Source: an uncultured SAR86 cluster bacterium
GTDB taxonomy: Bacteria > Pseudomonadota > Gammaproteobacteria > Magnimaribacterales > D2472
NCBI GenBank assembly: GCA_902557645.1
Contig: CACEAP010000003.1
Location: 62,001 to 126,000, forward strand
Reading direction: 5' to 3'
Length of the DNA stretch: 64,000 nucleotides
In this document: one piece after another, positions 35,212 to 43,101 of the stretch
Numbering within the stretch: position 1 is the stretch's first letter
Layout of the letters: every line of letters begins with the position of its first letter
Translations under genes and position numbers: made by a program
Notes under the pieces: generated by a model
Database searches by the model: none
The model's input: only the letters and a program-made list of their open reading frames with translations
Told to the model about the DNA's origin: nothing

Positions 35212-36729
35212 CTACTTCAATTTTTTGCTCAAAATCAATTCACTTAGAAGTGGCACAGGTCTTCCTGTTCCTGCTTTAACTGGAGTGCTATATGATGCAG
35301 TTGCAGCAATATCAATATGCGCCCATTTATAATCATTAGTGAATTTTGATAAGAATGCTGCAGCATGAATAGTGCCAGCTTCTCTCCCTCCACCTATATT
35401 TGCCAAATCAGCATAATCAGTTTTTGTGCATGATTGATGTTCATCCCACAATGGAAGCTGCCATGCTCTATCACCTGAATCCTCACCAGCATTTATAATC
35501 ATGTCAGCAAGATATTGATCGTTAGCCATGACACCACTGGCATGTCTACCTAAAGCTATAACCACAGCTCCTGTTAATGTAGCCATATCAATAACATATC
35601 TCGGTTTATATTTTCCAACAAATGTTAAGGCATCACATAAAACTAATCTGCCTTCTGCATCAGTATTTAGGATTTCTATTGTTTGTCCTGACATTGAAGT
35701 TACTACATCACCTGGTTTAGTAGCTTTAGCAGAGCACATATTCTCGGCGCAGGCCATTACACCAACGACGTTAACTTTTGCATTAAGACGAGCCAAAGTT
35801 GACATTACGCCGAATACAGAAGCTGCACCACACATGTCCCACTTCATTTCATCCATTGCTTGAGGCGGTTTTAAAGAAACTCCTCCAGTATCAAAAGTAA
35901 TACCTTTCCCTACTAAAGCGATAGGCTTTTCTGATGGACTTCCTCCTTTATATTCAATTACCATCATTCGTGAAGGCTCATCACTACCTCTTCCAACTGA
36001 TAAGAAAGAACCCATTTTCATTTTTGCAAGATCGTTTTCGTTATAAGATTTAATCTTTAGTTTAGGAAAATCTTTCTTCATAGCTTTTACTTTCTTTTCA
36101 ATAATTCTAGGAGTGCAATGATTTGCTGGCATATCCCCAAGATATTTTGCGGAATTTACTCCTTCTCCAATAGCAAAACCTTTTTTTGCTGATTGTTTTG
36201 CTTTAGATAAGTCTGATCCAGACAATCCGCTTGTAAGGATAGTTAGATTTTTAAGAGATGGTTTTTTTGCAGTTTTATTTTTTGTATCTGAAAAAATATA
36301 AGCATTTGATTCAATAGTTTTCGCAACCATTTCAATAAGCCAGTTTTCATTTTTACCTTTAGGAAAAACATTTCCACACAAAATATTTAAATTTTTAGCT
36401 TTAAGTTTATTAGCTAACTTAGCAATACCTTGATATTGAGATAGCCATTTATGAGTAGGAGCATTCTCATCAAGCCCTTTAATTAACATAATGCTCTCAG
36501 CCTTGATACCGCTAATTTGAGGTAATAAAACAGAGCTACCATTATCTTTTAGATGCGAAGAAATAGATTTTTTAATATAACCTTTAGATGTTTTATCTAA
36601 ATCTATGAATGCTTTATTATTTTTTGTATTTTTATTTATTACTAATACAAGTAATGAAGTATTTAATGTTATTAAACTTGTTGAATTTGTATCTTTTACT
36701 AAAATATTATTAAGAACTTTATAAGCCAT
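35212..36729 (-). CDS. pepA: Leucyl aminopeptidase (M17 family)
   Basis: Cytosolic two-metal aminopeptidase removing N-terminal Leu and other residues; in E. coli it also binds DNA at carAB and recombination sites. Motifs are GKGITFDTGGVSLKP and the family signature NTDAEGRL, with the metal ligands they contain. The C-terminal HIDIAATA and GTGRPV are typical. It is 505 residues (E. coli 503). GGAG lies seven bases before its ATG. In E. coli holC sits between pepA and valS; here there is no room for it. Confidence 0.96.
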   Translation of the reverse strand: MAYKVLNNILVKDTNSTSLITLNTSLLVLVINKNTKNNKAFIDLDKTSKGYIKKSISSHLKDNGSSVLLPQISGIKAESIMLIKGLDENAPTHKWLSQYQGIAKLANKLKAKNLNILCGNVFPKGKNENWLIEMVAKTIESNAYIFSDTKNKTAKKPSLKNLTILTSGLSGSDLSKAKQSAKKGFAIGEGVNSAKYLGDMPANHCTPRIIEKKVKAMKKDFPKLKIKSYNENDLAKMKMGSFLSVGRGSDEPSRMMVIEYKGGSPSEKPIALVGKGITFDTGGVSLKPPQAMDEMKWDMCGAASVFGVMSTLARLNAKVNVVGVMACAENMCSAKATKPGDVVTSMSGQTIEILNTDAEGRLVLCDALTFVGKYKPRYVIDMATLTGAVVIALGRHASGVMANDQYLADMIINAGEDSGDRAWQLPLWDEHQSCTKTDYADLANIGGGREAGTIHAAAFLSKFTNDYKWAHIDIAATASYSTPVKAGTGRPVPLLSELILSKKLK

Positions 36730-36795
36730 TTATGAATCTCCTTTATACTAATTGCTGATAAGATAAATATTGTAATGCATCATACTTCTCAAGGC

Positions 36796-37926
36796 ATGTA
36801 TAAAAAAGATATTCTTGCTAAAAGTATCAACTTAGAGGTCTTTAAAACGACTATAGGATGCTTATTGATATTTTTTTTACTAGTTATTGCATCTAGATTA
36901 GTTGGATATTATGAACAAGCTGCAGTTGGCTCAATAGACCCAGCTATAATTTGGCAAGTAATTGCTCTAAGAATTCCAGATTTTATAACCTTACTCATTC
37001 CTTTATCATTTTTTTTAGGAGTTCTGATTACAACCAGCAGGCTTTATGGTGATAATGAAGTTTATGCAATTTTTTCAAGCGGAAAATCATTATTAGATAT
37101 TATTAAATATTTATTACCGCAGGCCTTATTGTTTATTGTAATTACAGGAATGTTAAGCTTAAATGTAGCACCCTATACAAAAGCATTATCTAAAGAATTA
37201 TTAGCATCAAAGACTATTTATGAAAAAATACAGACTATAAAGTCTGATGAATTAACTGAGATAAGCAAAAATAATTTTTTAAAACTAAATAGATCAAAAG
37301 AAAGAAAGCTAACGGATATTTTTTATATAACAGGTGACATAGATACCACCTCTATAGTTATAGCAGATGAATTAATAATCTCTGAAATAGATGATTCATC
37401 AAAAATTATTTTTGACAAAGGTAAAATTTATACTGATGTAACAAATCCAGGAAGACAGCTCATTACCAATTTCGATGAGTTTGAATATGATTTTGATAAA
37501 AAATTAGATGCTTCAAATAAATCTAAATTAAATAAAGTTTATGATTTTTCAGAAAATTCTAAAAATGCTAGTTTTCAATGGAATATCTCTATTCCATTAA
37601 CAATACTCAATCTTTTATTGATAGGAGTATTTGTAGGAAGAATCAAACCAAGACAAGGCAGGCTGGGTGGAATCATGCCTGGTTTGTTTATATATATGCT
37701 TTATATAAGCCTTTTAGTTTTAAGTAGAGAGTCAATTATGAGTAATGGTTTGTTGAGCCCTTTAGGCCTTTGGTGGGTTCACATTAGTTTTTTAGGAATA
37801 GCAACTATATATTTTATTAAGTATTACTATAATTATGATCTTAATATCCTCTCATCAAGCAGCCTTCCTAAAAAGTATATTTTAATTATTTTCTTAATAA
37901 TTCTATTTATGTGGTTATTAGTATGA
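36796..37926 (+). CDS. lptF: LPS export ABC transporter permease LptF
   Basis: Inner-membrane subunit of the LptB2FG complex that extracts LPS from the inner membrane. It has three N-terminal transmembrane segments, a periplasmic jellyroll, and three C-terminal segments. The proposed start is the ATG giving MYKKDILAK: from there to LLIFF is 27 residues, exactly as in E. coli LptF. An upstream in-frame ATG at 36775 would add seven residues. It is divergent from pepA and overlaps lptG by 16 bases. Confidence 0.88.
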   Translation: MYKKDILAKSINLEVFKTTIGCLLIFFLLVIASRLVGYYEQAAVGSIDPAIIWQVIALRIPDFITLLIPLSFFLGVLITTSRLYGDNEVYAIFSSGKSLLDIIKYLLPQALLFIVITGMLSLNVAPYTKALSKELLASKTIYEKIQTIKSDELTEISKNNFLKLNRSKERKLTDIFYITGDIDTTSIVIADELIISEIDDSSKIIFDKGKIYTDVTNPGRQLITNFDEFEYDFDKKLDASNKSKLNKVYDFSENSKNASFQWNISIPLTILNLLLIGVFVGRIKPRQGRLGGIMPGLFIYMLYISLLVLSRESIMSNGLLSPLGLWWVHISFLGIATIYFIKYYYNYDLNILSSSSLPKKYILIIFLIILFMWLLV

Positions 37927-38990
37927 TTTTTAATTTAGGAATTTACGCTAGATATCTTATCCAAAGAACTTTTAGCATTTCTGCATTTGTTTTATTAGTA
38001 TTTATTCTGCTAGATGCAATATTTTTAATCATTGCAGAAATAGAAGATATCTCAATTTCATATAATATGCGTGAATTATTATTTTATGTTTTTGGGGTTA
38101 TTCCGCACAGAGCATTAATATATGTTGAAGGGTCATGTTTGTTAGGCTTGCTCATATCTCTAAGTATTTCAAAACAAGAGGGGAATCTTGATGTTTTAAG
38201 ATCAGCAGGCCTGTCTCCAATAAAGATTTCAGCAATAGCATCAATTGGAGCAGTTGTGATGATGTTAGTTTTTATAATAGCTGATGAAAATTATTTCAAA
38301 GATTTATCTATGGATTCTGAAATTAGAAAGAATCAAACAACTTCCAGCACTTCAAATAATAAAAGTTTAAGTTCTAAGTGGATAGAAGATAATGGGACAT
38401 TTCTTCAATATTATTTGAAGTCAGATAATCATCTTTATGATGTTTCTCTAATTAAAGTAATTAATAACGAGGTAATTTTTTCTGCTACTTCAAATGAAGC
38501 ATTGATTGAGAAGAATTATATTCTTCTCAAAGAGCCATACAATTACAAGAACTTTAAAATTGATAAAAAGGTTTCTGAAAAAATATTATTTAATTTTCCT
38601 AAGGTTCTCCAACTATCATCTATAAATATTAAAAATTTAACCTTAATTGAGCAATTAGATTATCTTAGCGAGATAGAAGAGGATTTGGCATCATCTAAAG
38701 ATAGTCTGTTCAAGGCAGACTTAGAAAAAAATATTTTTAAAACTATATTTTTACCAATTTCAGCTATAGCAATTATGTTATTGGCAGGCTCTCTTACTTT
38801 TGGATCATTAAGAGATTCTTCGATGGGAACAAGAATAATAATTGGAGTGATTTTTAGTTTTATTTATAACGTGGTTCAAGATTTAACTCTAAGTATATTT
38901 ATAACATATTCATTAAGTATAATTTTTGCAGTCTTTCTTCCGATTTTAATTGTATCGTTTTTAAGTTTTTTAATTTATAGAAGGATCTAA
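37911..38990 (+). CDS. lptG: LPS export ABC transporter permease LptG
   Basis: Partner permease of LptF in LPS export. The N-terminal segment YARYLIQRTFSISAFVLLVFILLD resembles LptG, followed by the periplasmic domain and a C-terminal block of membrane helices containing FGSLRDSSMGTRIIIGV. It is 359 residues (E. coli 360). The start overlaps the lptF end. Its stop overlaps the convergent RDD gene stop by a few bases. Confidence 0.92.
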   Translation: MVISMIFNLGIYARYLIQRTFSISAFVLLVFILLDAIFLIIAEIEDISISYNMRELLFYVFGVIPHRALIYVEGSCLLGLLISLSISKQEGNLDVLRSAGLSPIKISAIASIGAVVMMLVFIIADENYFKDLSMDSEIRKNQTTSSTSNNKSLSSKWIEDNGTFLQYYLKSDNHLYDVSLIKVINNEVIFSATSNEALIEKNYILLKEPYNYKNFKIDKKVSEKILFNFPKVLQLSSINIKNLTLIEQLDYLSEIEEDLASSKDSLFKADLEKNIFKTIFLPISAIAIMLLAGSLTFGSLRDSSMGTRIIIGVIFSFIYNVVQDLTLSIFITYSLSIIFAVFLPILIVSFLSFLIYRRI

Positions 38991-39430
38991 CGAATCCTTA
39001 ATCTGGTTCTTGAAATAATATCATTGAAAGCAATTTTTTCTTTTGTAAAATAAATTTGTAGGAGGGGAAGACCTAATGTTGCAACAATAATAATGTTACA
39101 AATAAATCTTTTCAGGGTTTGCATTAACGTAATATTGCTTCCTTCAATGCTATAAATTTCAATTTTCCAAACTGCCATTCCTAGAGTCTTATTTCCACGA
39201 ATCCAAAAAAAGCTAAAGAACCCCCAACTGGATAGACATATTAATAAAGCCGCATACCATCCTGGTAAAAGTGGATCGCTTGGATTTTCAGGCAGAGTCC
39301 AATCAAAACCATTAAAAATAAAAACGGAAATATAACCTAGTATCAGAATAACGGATAATAAAAGAAGAGTATCATAAACAGAAGCTATAATTCTTTTAAA
39401 CGGAAATACGCTATATGATTTGTTACTCAT
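38987..39430 (-). CDS. RDD family membrane protein
   Basis: A small inner-membrane protein of 147 residues. The N-terminal FKRIIASVYDTLLLLSVILILG gives the first membrane segment with the conserved Arg-x-x-Ala-x-x-x-Asp pattern of RDD proteins, followed by two or three more hydrophobic segments. The loop GNKTLGMAVWKIEI is the second conserved RDD block. Transport or enzyme-related roles are proposed for the family, but no specific function can be assigned. Confidence 0.85.
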   Translation of the reverse strand: MSNKSYSVFPFKRIIASVYDTLLLLSVILILGYISVFIFNGFDWTLPENPSDPLLPGWYAALLICLSSWGFFSFFWIRGNKTLGMAVWKIEIYSIEGSNITLMQTLKRFICNIIIVATLGLPLLQIYFTKEKIAFNDIISRTRLRIR

Positions 39431-39432
39431 TT

Positions 39433-39441
39433 TGGTATAGT
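39433..39441 (+). promoter_or_regulatory. Candidate extended -10 promoter for the peptide transporter gene
   Basis: TGGTATAGT fits an extended -10 (TG, one base, TATAGT), located between the divergent RDD gene and the transporter gene, 29 bases upstream of the latter. No clear -35 is visible. This position allows a normal short leader. Confidence 0.4.
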
Positions 39442-39469
39442 ACTAAATTATTAAAAAAAATAAATTAAT

Positions 39470-40945
39470 ATGAACACAACTTCAGATTTTTTAGGACATC
39501 CCAAGGGCTTATTTGTATGTTTTGCTACAGAAATGTGGGAAAGATTTTCTTATTATGGAATGAGAGCGCTTTTAATTTTATATCTAACAAAGCATTGGGA
39601 GTTCAGTGATGCTACAAGTTATTTAATTTATGGTGCATATACATCATTGGTTTATATTATGCCTGTTTTTGGTGGCATGCTTGCTGATCAGATTTTAGGA
39701 TCGAAGAAAGCAGTTACTTATGGTGCAATTCTTTTAGTCCTTGGCCATACTGGCATGGCTATTGAAAGTAATCAGCAAATCTTTTACTTATCACTGGCTC
39801 TAATAGTGTCAGGAGTAGGTTTTTTGAAACCAAATATATCTACTATGGTTGGCTCATTATATAAAGAAGGAGATCCGAGGAGAGACTCTGGTTTTACTAT
39901 CTTTTATATGGGAATTAATATTGGCGCTTTTAGTGCTTCATTGCTATGTGGTTATTTAGGAGAAACATATGGCTGGGCTTATGGATTTGGAGCAGCTGGA
40001 ATAGGGATGCTTTTCGGTTTAATAATATTTCTATGGGGACAAAAGTATTTAGAAGGTTTAGCTGAACCTCCATCTGAAAAATATAAAGAGATAAGCATGG
40101 GAATTTCTTATGAAAATTGGGCATACATCTCTGGAATATTTATGGTACTTTGCTCATGGTTCCTTGTTCAGAATCAAGAGCTTGTTGGAACACTTTTAGG
40201 AGGTTTTGGTGCAATATGTATTGCCATCTGGTTGTTGTATGCTTTATTTAAGTGCGCTCCAGAAGAAAGAGACAGATTAATTGTTGTTGGTATTCTAATC
40301 TTGTTCTCATTAATTTTTTGGGCTCTTTTTGAACAAGCTGGATCTTCTTTAAACATCCTGACTGATAGGGGTGTTGATAGAACTTTATTTGGCTGGACAG
40401 TTCCTGCATCAATGTTTCAATCTTTAAATGCAGGATTTATTTTTACCTTAGCGCCATTTTTTGCAATGCTTTGGATAGCTCTAGCAAAAAGAGGTATGGA
40501 GCCTTCAACTCCGCTTAAATTCTCAATTGGCATTATGTTTGTTGGATTAGGATTTTTAGTGCTTGTTTATGGCATGCAGTCATCTGTAGGCATACAAACA
40601 GGAGTAATTTGGATAGTATTAATCTATTTACTTCACACTATTGGTGAATTATGTTTATCACCAGTAGGACTTTCTTCAGTTACCAAGCTATCTCCTCAAA
40701 GGATTGTTGGGATGATGATGGGTATGTGGTTTTGTGCGTCCGCAGCAGGAAACTATGTTGCAGGACTTATTGCAAGAGCGACTTCTAGTGAAGGAGCTAA
40801 AGTTGCAGGTGAGACATTCTCTTTATCTCAAAAAGAAGCTTTTATGGATGTTTACACAAATGTTGGATTAATAGCAATTGGTTGTGGTTTAGTTCTGGCT
40901 ATATTAACGCCTATCTTAAAAAGATTAATGCATGGTGCCAGCTAG
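39470..40945 (+). CDS. POT family proton-dependent oligopeptide transporter
   Basis: Inner-membrane symporter that imports di- and tripeptides with protons. It begins with EMWERFSYYGMRALLILYL, which contains the ExxERFxYYG motif essential in the family, followed by FTIFYMGINIGAF, the second PTR2 signature. Some twelve or more transmembrane helices are visible. It is 491 residues, as for DtpA-like proteins. In a genome of this style it would support scavenging of peptides. The 3' end overlaps a tiny ORF by 14 bases. Confidence 0.93.
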   Translation: MNTTSDFLGHPKGLFVCFATEMWERFSYYGMRALLILYLTKHWEFSDATSYLIYGAYTSLVYIMPVFGGMLADQILGSKKAVTYGAILLVLGHTGMAIESNQQIFYLSLALIVSGVGFLKPNISTMVGSLYKEGDPRRDSGFTIFYMGINIGAFSASLLCGYLGETYGWAYGFGAAGIGMLFGLIIFLWGQKYLEGLAEPPSEKYKEISMGISYENWAYISGIFMVLCSWFLVQNQELVGTLLGGFGAICIAIWLLYALFKCAPEERDRLIVVGILILFSLIFWALFEQAGSSLNILTDRGVDRTLFGWTVPASMFQSLNAGFIFTLAPFFAMLWIALAKRGMEPSTPLKFSIGIMFVGLGFLVLVYGMQSSVGIQTGVIWIVLIYLLHTIGELCLSPVGLSSVTKLSPQRIVGMMMGMWFCASAAGNYVAGLIARATSSEGAKVAGETFSLSQKEAFMDVYTNVGLIAIGCGLVLAILTPILKRLMHGAS

Positions 40946-41063
40946 AGAAAAAAAAGATCCTGTTAAGAAAAATATGGATAAGCTCCATAAGCCAAAGACT
41001 CATAAAGACAAAACTAAATATAAAAGAAAGGAAAAGAAGTCTACTATTTTTGATTTAGACTAA
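40932..41063 (+). CDS. Small highly basic protein, 43 residues, unknown function
   Basis: An open frame starting inside the end of the transporter gene (ATG at 40932) and running 20 bases into the convergent dapE end. The product begins MVPAREKKDPVKKNMDK, continues with a Lys/His-rich middle (LHKPKTHKDKTKYKRKEKK) and ends in an acidic STIFDLD. It fills the whole 98-base gap between two genes in a genome with almost no spare DNA, which supports it being real. I do not recognise a family. A shorter start at 40974 (MDKLHKP) is possible. No clear Shine-Dalgarno sequence. Confidence 0.45.
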   Translation: MVPAREKKDPVKKNMDKLHKPKTHKDKTKYKRKEKKSTIFDLD

Positions 41064-42180
41064 TAAGTATTTCTTTATATATATTTTTAAGAGTCTCAAG
41101 ATCATCCACAGATACTTTTTCATTAATCTGATGAATTGTTTCATTAATAGGCCCTAATTCAATGACTTCAGTTCCCATAGGTGCAATCCATCTTCCGTCT
41201 GAAGTTCCCCCACCATTATTTATTTGCGGCTTATAACCCACGACTTTATTTACAGATTCCATAACTATGTCTTTAAAGAAAGTTTTTTTTGTAATAAATG
41301 GAATAGCATTAAGAGTCCAATCAATAGCATATTCAATATTATTTTCATTTAAAATTAATAATATTTGATTTTTAAGAGAATCTTCAGATGATTCAGATGA
41401 AAATCTTAAATTAAATTTCATCTCTAACTCTCCGGGCACTACATTGGTTGCACCAGTTCCAGAGCTAATATTAGAGATTTGAAAACTAGTAGGTTGAAAG
41501 AACTCATTCCCTTTATCCCACTCAGTTTCTTTTAGGATATCTATTACTTTCCCAGCAATATGAATCGGATTCTTAACTTTTTCTGGATAAGCGACATGAC
41601 CTTGTTTGCCTTTTATTTTTAATATCCCACTTAAGGAACCTCTTCGACCGAGCCTAATGGTGTCAGCTACTTTTGCTGATGAGCTTGCTTCACCAACTAA
41701 GCAGTAATCAATAAACTCACCATCATCTTGAAGGTCTTTTATCACCTTATCAATTTTTCCGTTTTCACGCTCTCCTTCTTCATTGCTGTTAAGAAATACA
41801 CAAATTCTGAAACTAGGATTGGGGTTTTCATTTAAAAACTCTTTGACTGCTATTAAAAAAGTCGCTACAGCACCTTTCATATCAGCTGCACCTCTTCCAA
41901 TTAAATGATTATTAATAATTTCAGGTTTAAATGGATTAATTTCCCACAAATCTTCAGGACCAGAAGGTACAACATCTGTGTGACCTAGAAAACAAAATAA
42001 AGGACCTTTTGCACCATATGTAGAATATAAATTCTCAATATTTAAATAATTTATTCGCTGAGTTTTAAAGTTTAATTCATCAAGATACTCTTCAATTAAA
42101 TCAAAACAACCTTCATCATTTGGACTTAAAGATTTTATTTCTATTAAAGATTTAGCAAGATTAAGTAAAGGTTTATCCAT
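41044..42180 (-). CDS. dapE: Succinyl-diaminopimelate desuccinylase
   Basis: M20 metallopeptidase-fold enzyme producing LL-diaminopimelate for lysine and peptidoglycan. Metal-binding motifs are LGHTDVVPSG (His, Asp), GRGAADMKGAV (Asp) and NSNEEGE (Glu pair); NNGGGTSDGRW is in the C-terminal catalytic domain. It is 378 residues (E. coli 375). It is just downstream of dapD (two bases apart), so the two succinylase-branch enzymes are made together. Confidence 0.95.
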   Translation of the reverse strand: MDKPLLNLAKSLIEIKSLSPNDEGCFDLIEEYLDELNFKTQRINYLNIENLYSTYGAKGPLFCFLGHTDVVPSGPEDLWEINPFKPEIINNHLIGRGAADMKGAVATFLIAVKEFLNENPNPSFRICVFLNSNEEGERENGKIDKVIKDLQDDGEFIDYCLVGEASSSAKVADTIRLGRRGSLSGILKIKGKQGHVAYPEKVKNPIHIAGKVIDILKETEWDKGNEFFQPTSFQISNISSGTGATNVVPGELEMKFNLRFSSESSEDSLKNQILLILNENNIEYAIDWTLNAIPFITKKTFFKDIVMESVNKVVGYKPQINNGGGTSDGRWIAPMGTEVIELGPINETIHQINEKVSVDDLETLKNIYKEILISLNQK

Positions 42181-42182
42181 TT

Positions 42183-43073
42183 TTAAATATTTTTATGTAG
42201 TTTTGAATTTAGTGAAATAGTAGAAGGATTTTCTTTAGCTTCCACCTTTCCTGTTATTGAGTTTCTTATAAAAAGAAGATTATCAACATTAGATAGCTCT
42301 GATGCTTTCACAATTTTGTTATCTGCAAGAATTACTTTAGTTCCAGCAGTAATATAGAGTCCTGCTTCAATAATACAGTTATTTCCAAGAGGTATACCTA
42401 ATCCTGAATTAGCGCCAAGTAAACAATTCTCACCAACTGATATCTTAATATTGTTACCACCCGATAGGGTTCCCATAGTGCTGCAACCGCCTCCAAGATC
42501 AGAATTTGCACCAATAACCACTCCGGCAGATATTCTTCCTTCAATCATGCAGGGACCAAGAGTTCCTGAATTAAAATTAACAAAACCTTCATGCATAATA
42601 GTTGTTCCTTCACTTAAGTATGCTCCAAGTCTAACCCTTGAGGTATCTGCAATTCTTACGCCTTTTGGAATTATAAAATCGGTAAGCATGGGAAATTTAT
42701 CAACCGATCTTATGAGTAATGGTATTTTTTTATCATGAAATTCTAATATTTTAGCTTCAGCTTCTTCAGGGTACATTGCTCCAACATTTGTCCAGGCTAT
42801 ATTTGGTAATATTTCAAAAAGACCCTCTAAGTTAATAGTATTTGGTAATACAAATTTATATGAGAGAAGATGAAGTCTTAAGTATGCATCTGCTATATCT
42901 TTTATTGGTTTTTCCAGTTGATTTAAGGTACATGAAATTTCTATACAATTTCTGCTTGATTTTGGTTTATCTTTAAGACTTTCCTTTTCTCCAAACTTTA
43001 TATAAGGGAAATAAACATACAAGGTTTTATTGTTGGATGATTTAACAGCAATTCCTAAAGCTTCAATCTTCAT
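42183..43073 (-). CDS. dapD: 2,3,4,5-tetrahydropyridine-2,6-dicarboxylate N-succinyltransferase
   Basis: Succinylates tetrahydrodipicolinate, the step between DapB and DapE's pathway. The central part is a left-handed beta-helix of hexapeptide repeats (GAYLSEGTTIMHEGFVNFNSG, VVIGANSDLGGGCSTMG). The block IPKGVRIADTSRVRLGAYL and the long N-terminal domain fit the actinobacterial/Pseudomonas branch rather than the 274-residue E. coli branch. At 296 residues it is shorter than Pseudomonas members. It lies downstream of glnD. Confidence 0.92.
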   Translation of the reverse strand: MKIEALGIAVKSSNNKTLYVYFPYIKFGEKESLKDKPKSSRNCIEISCTLNQLEKPIKDIADAYLRLHLLSYKFVLPNTINLEGLFEILPNIAWTNVGAMYPEEAEAKILEFHDKKIPLLIRSVDKFPMLTDFIIPKGVRIADTSRVRLGAYLSEGTTIMHEGFVNFNSGTLGPCMIEGRISAGVVIGANSDLGGGCSTMGTLSGGNNIKISVGENCLLGANSGLGIPLGNNCIIEAGLYITAGTKVILADNKIVKASELSNVDNLLFIRNSITGKVEAKENPSTISLNSKLHKNI

Positions 43074-43101
43074 ATTCTTATTATAAAGCTCTATGATTAA
43101 T

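Noticed and set aside
36775-36795. Upstream ATG for lptF
   Set aside because: It adds MHHTSQG, which is not found in LptF; from the ATG at 36796 the spacing to the first membrane segment equals that of E. coli. Neither start has a convincing ribosome-binding site, so some doubt remains.
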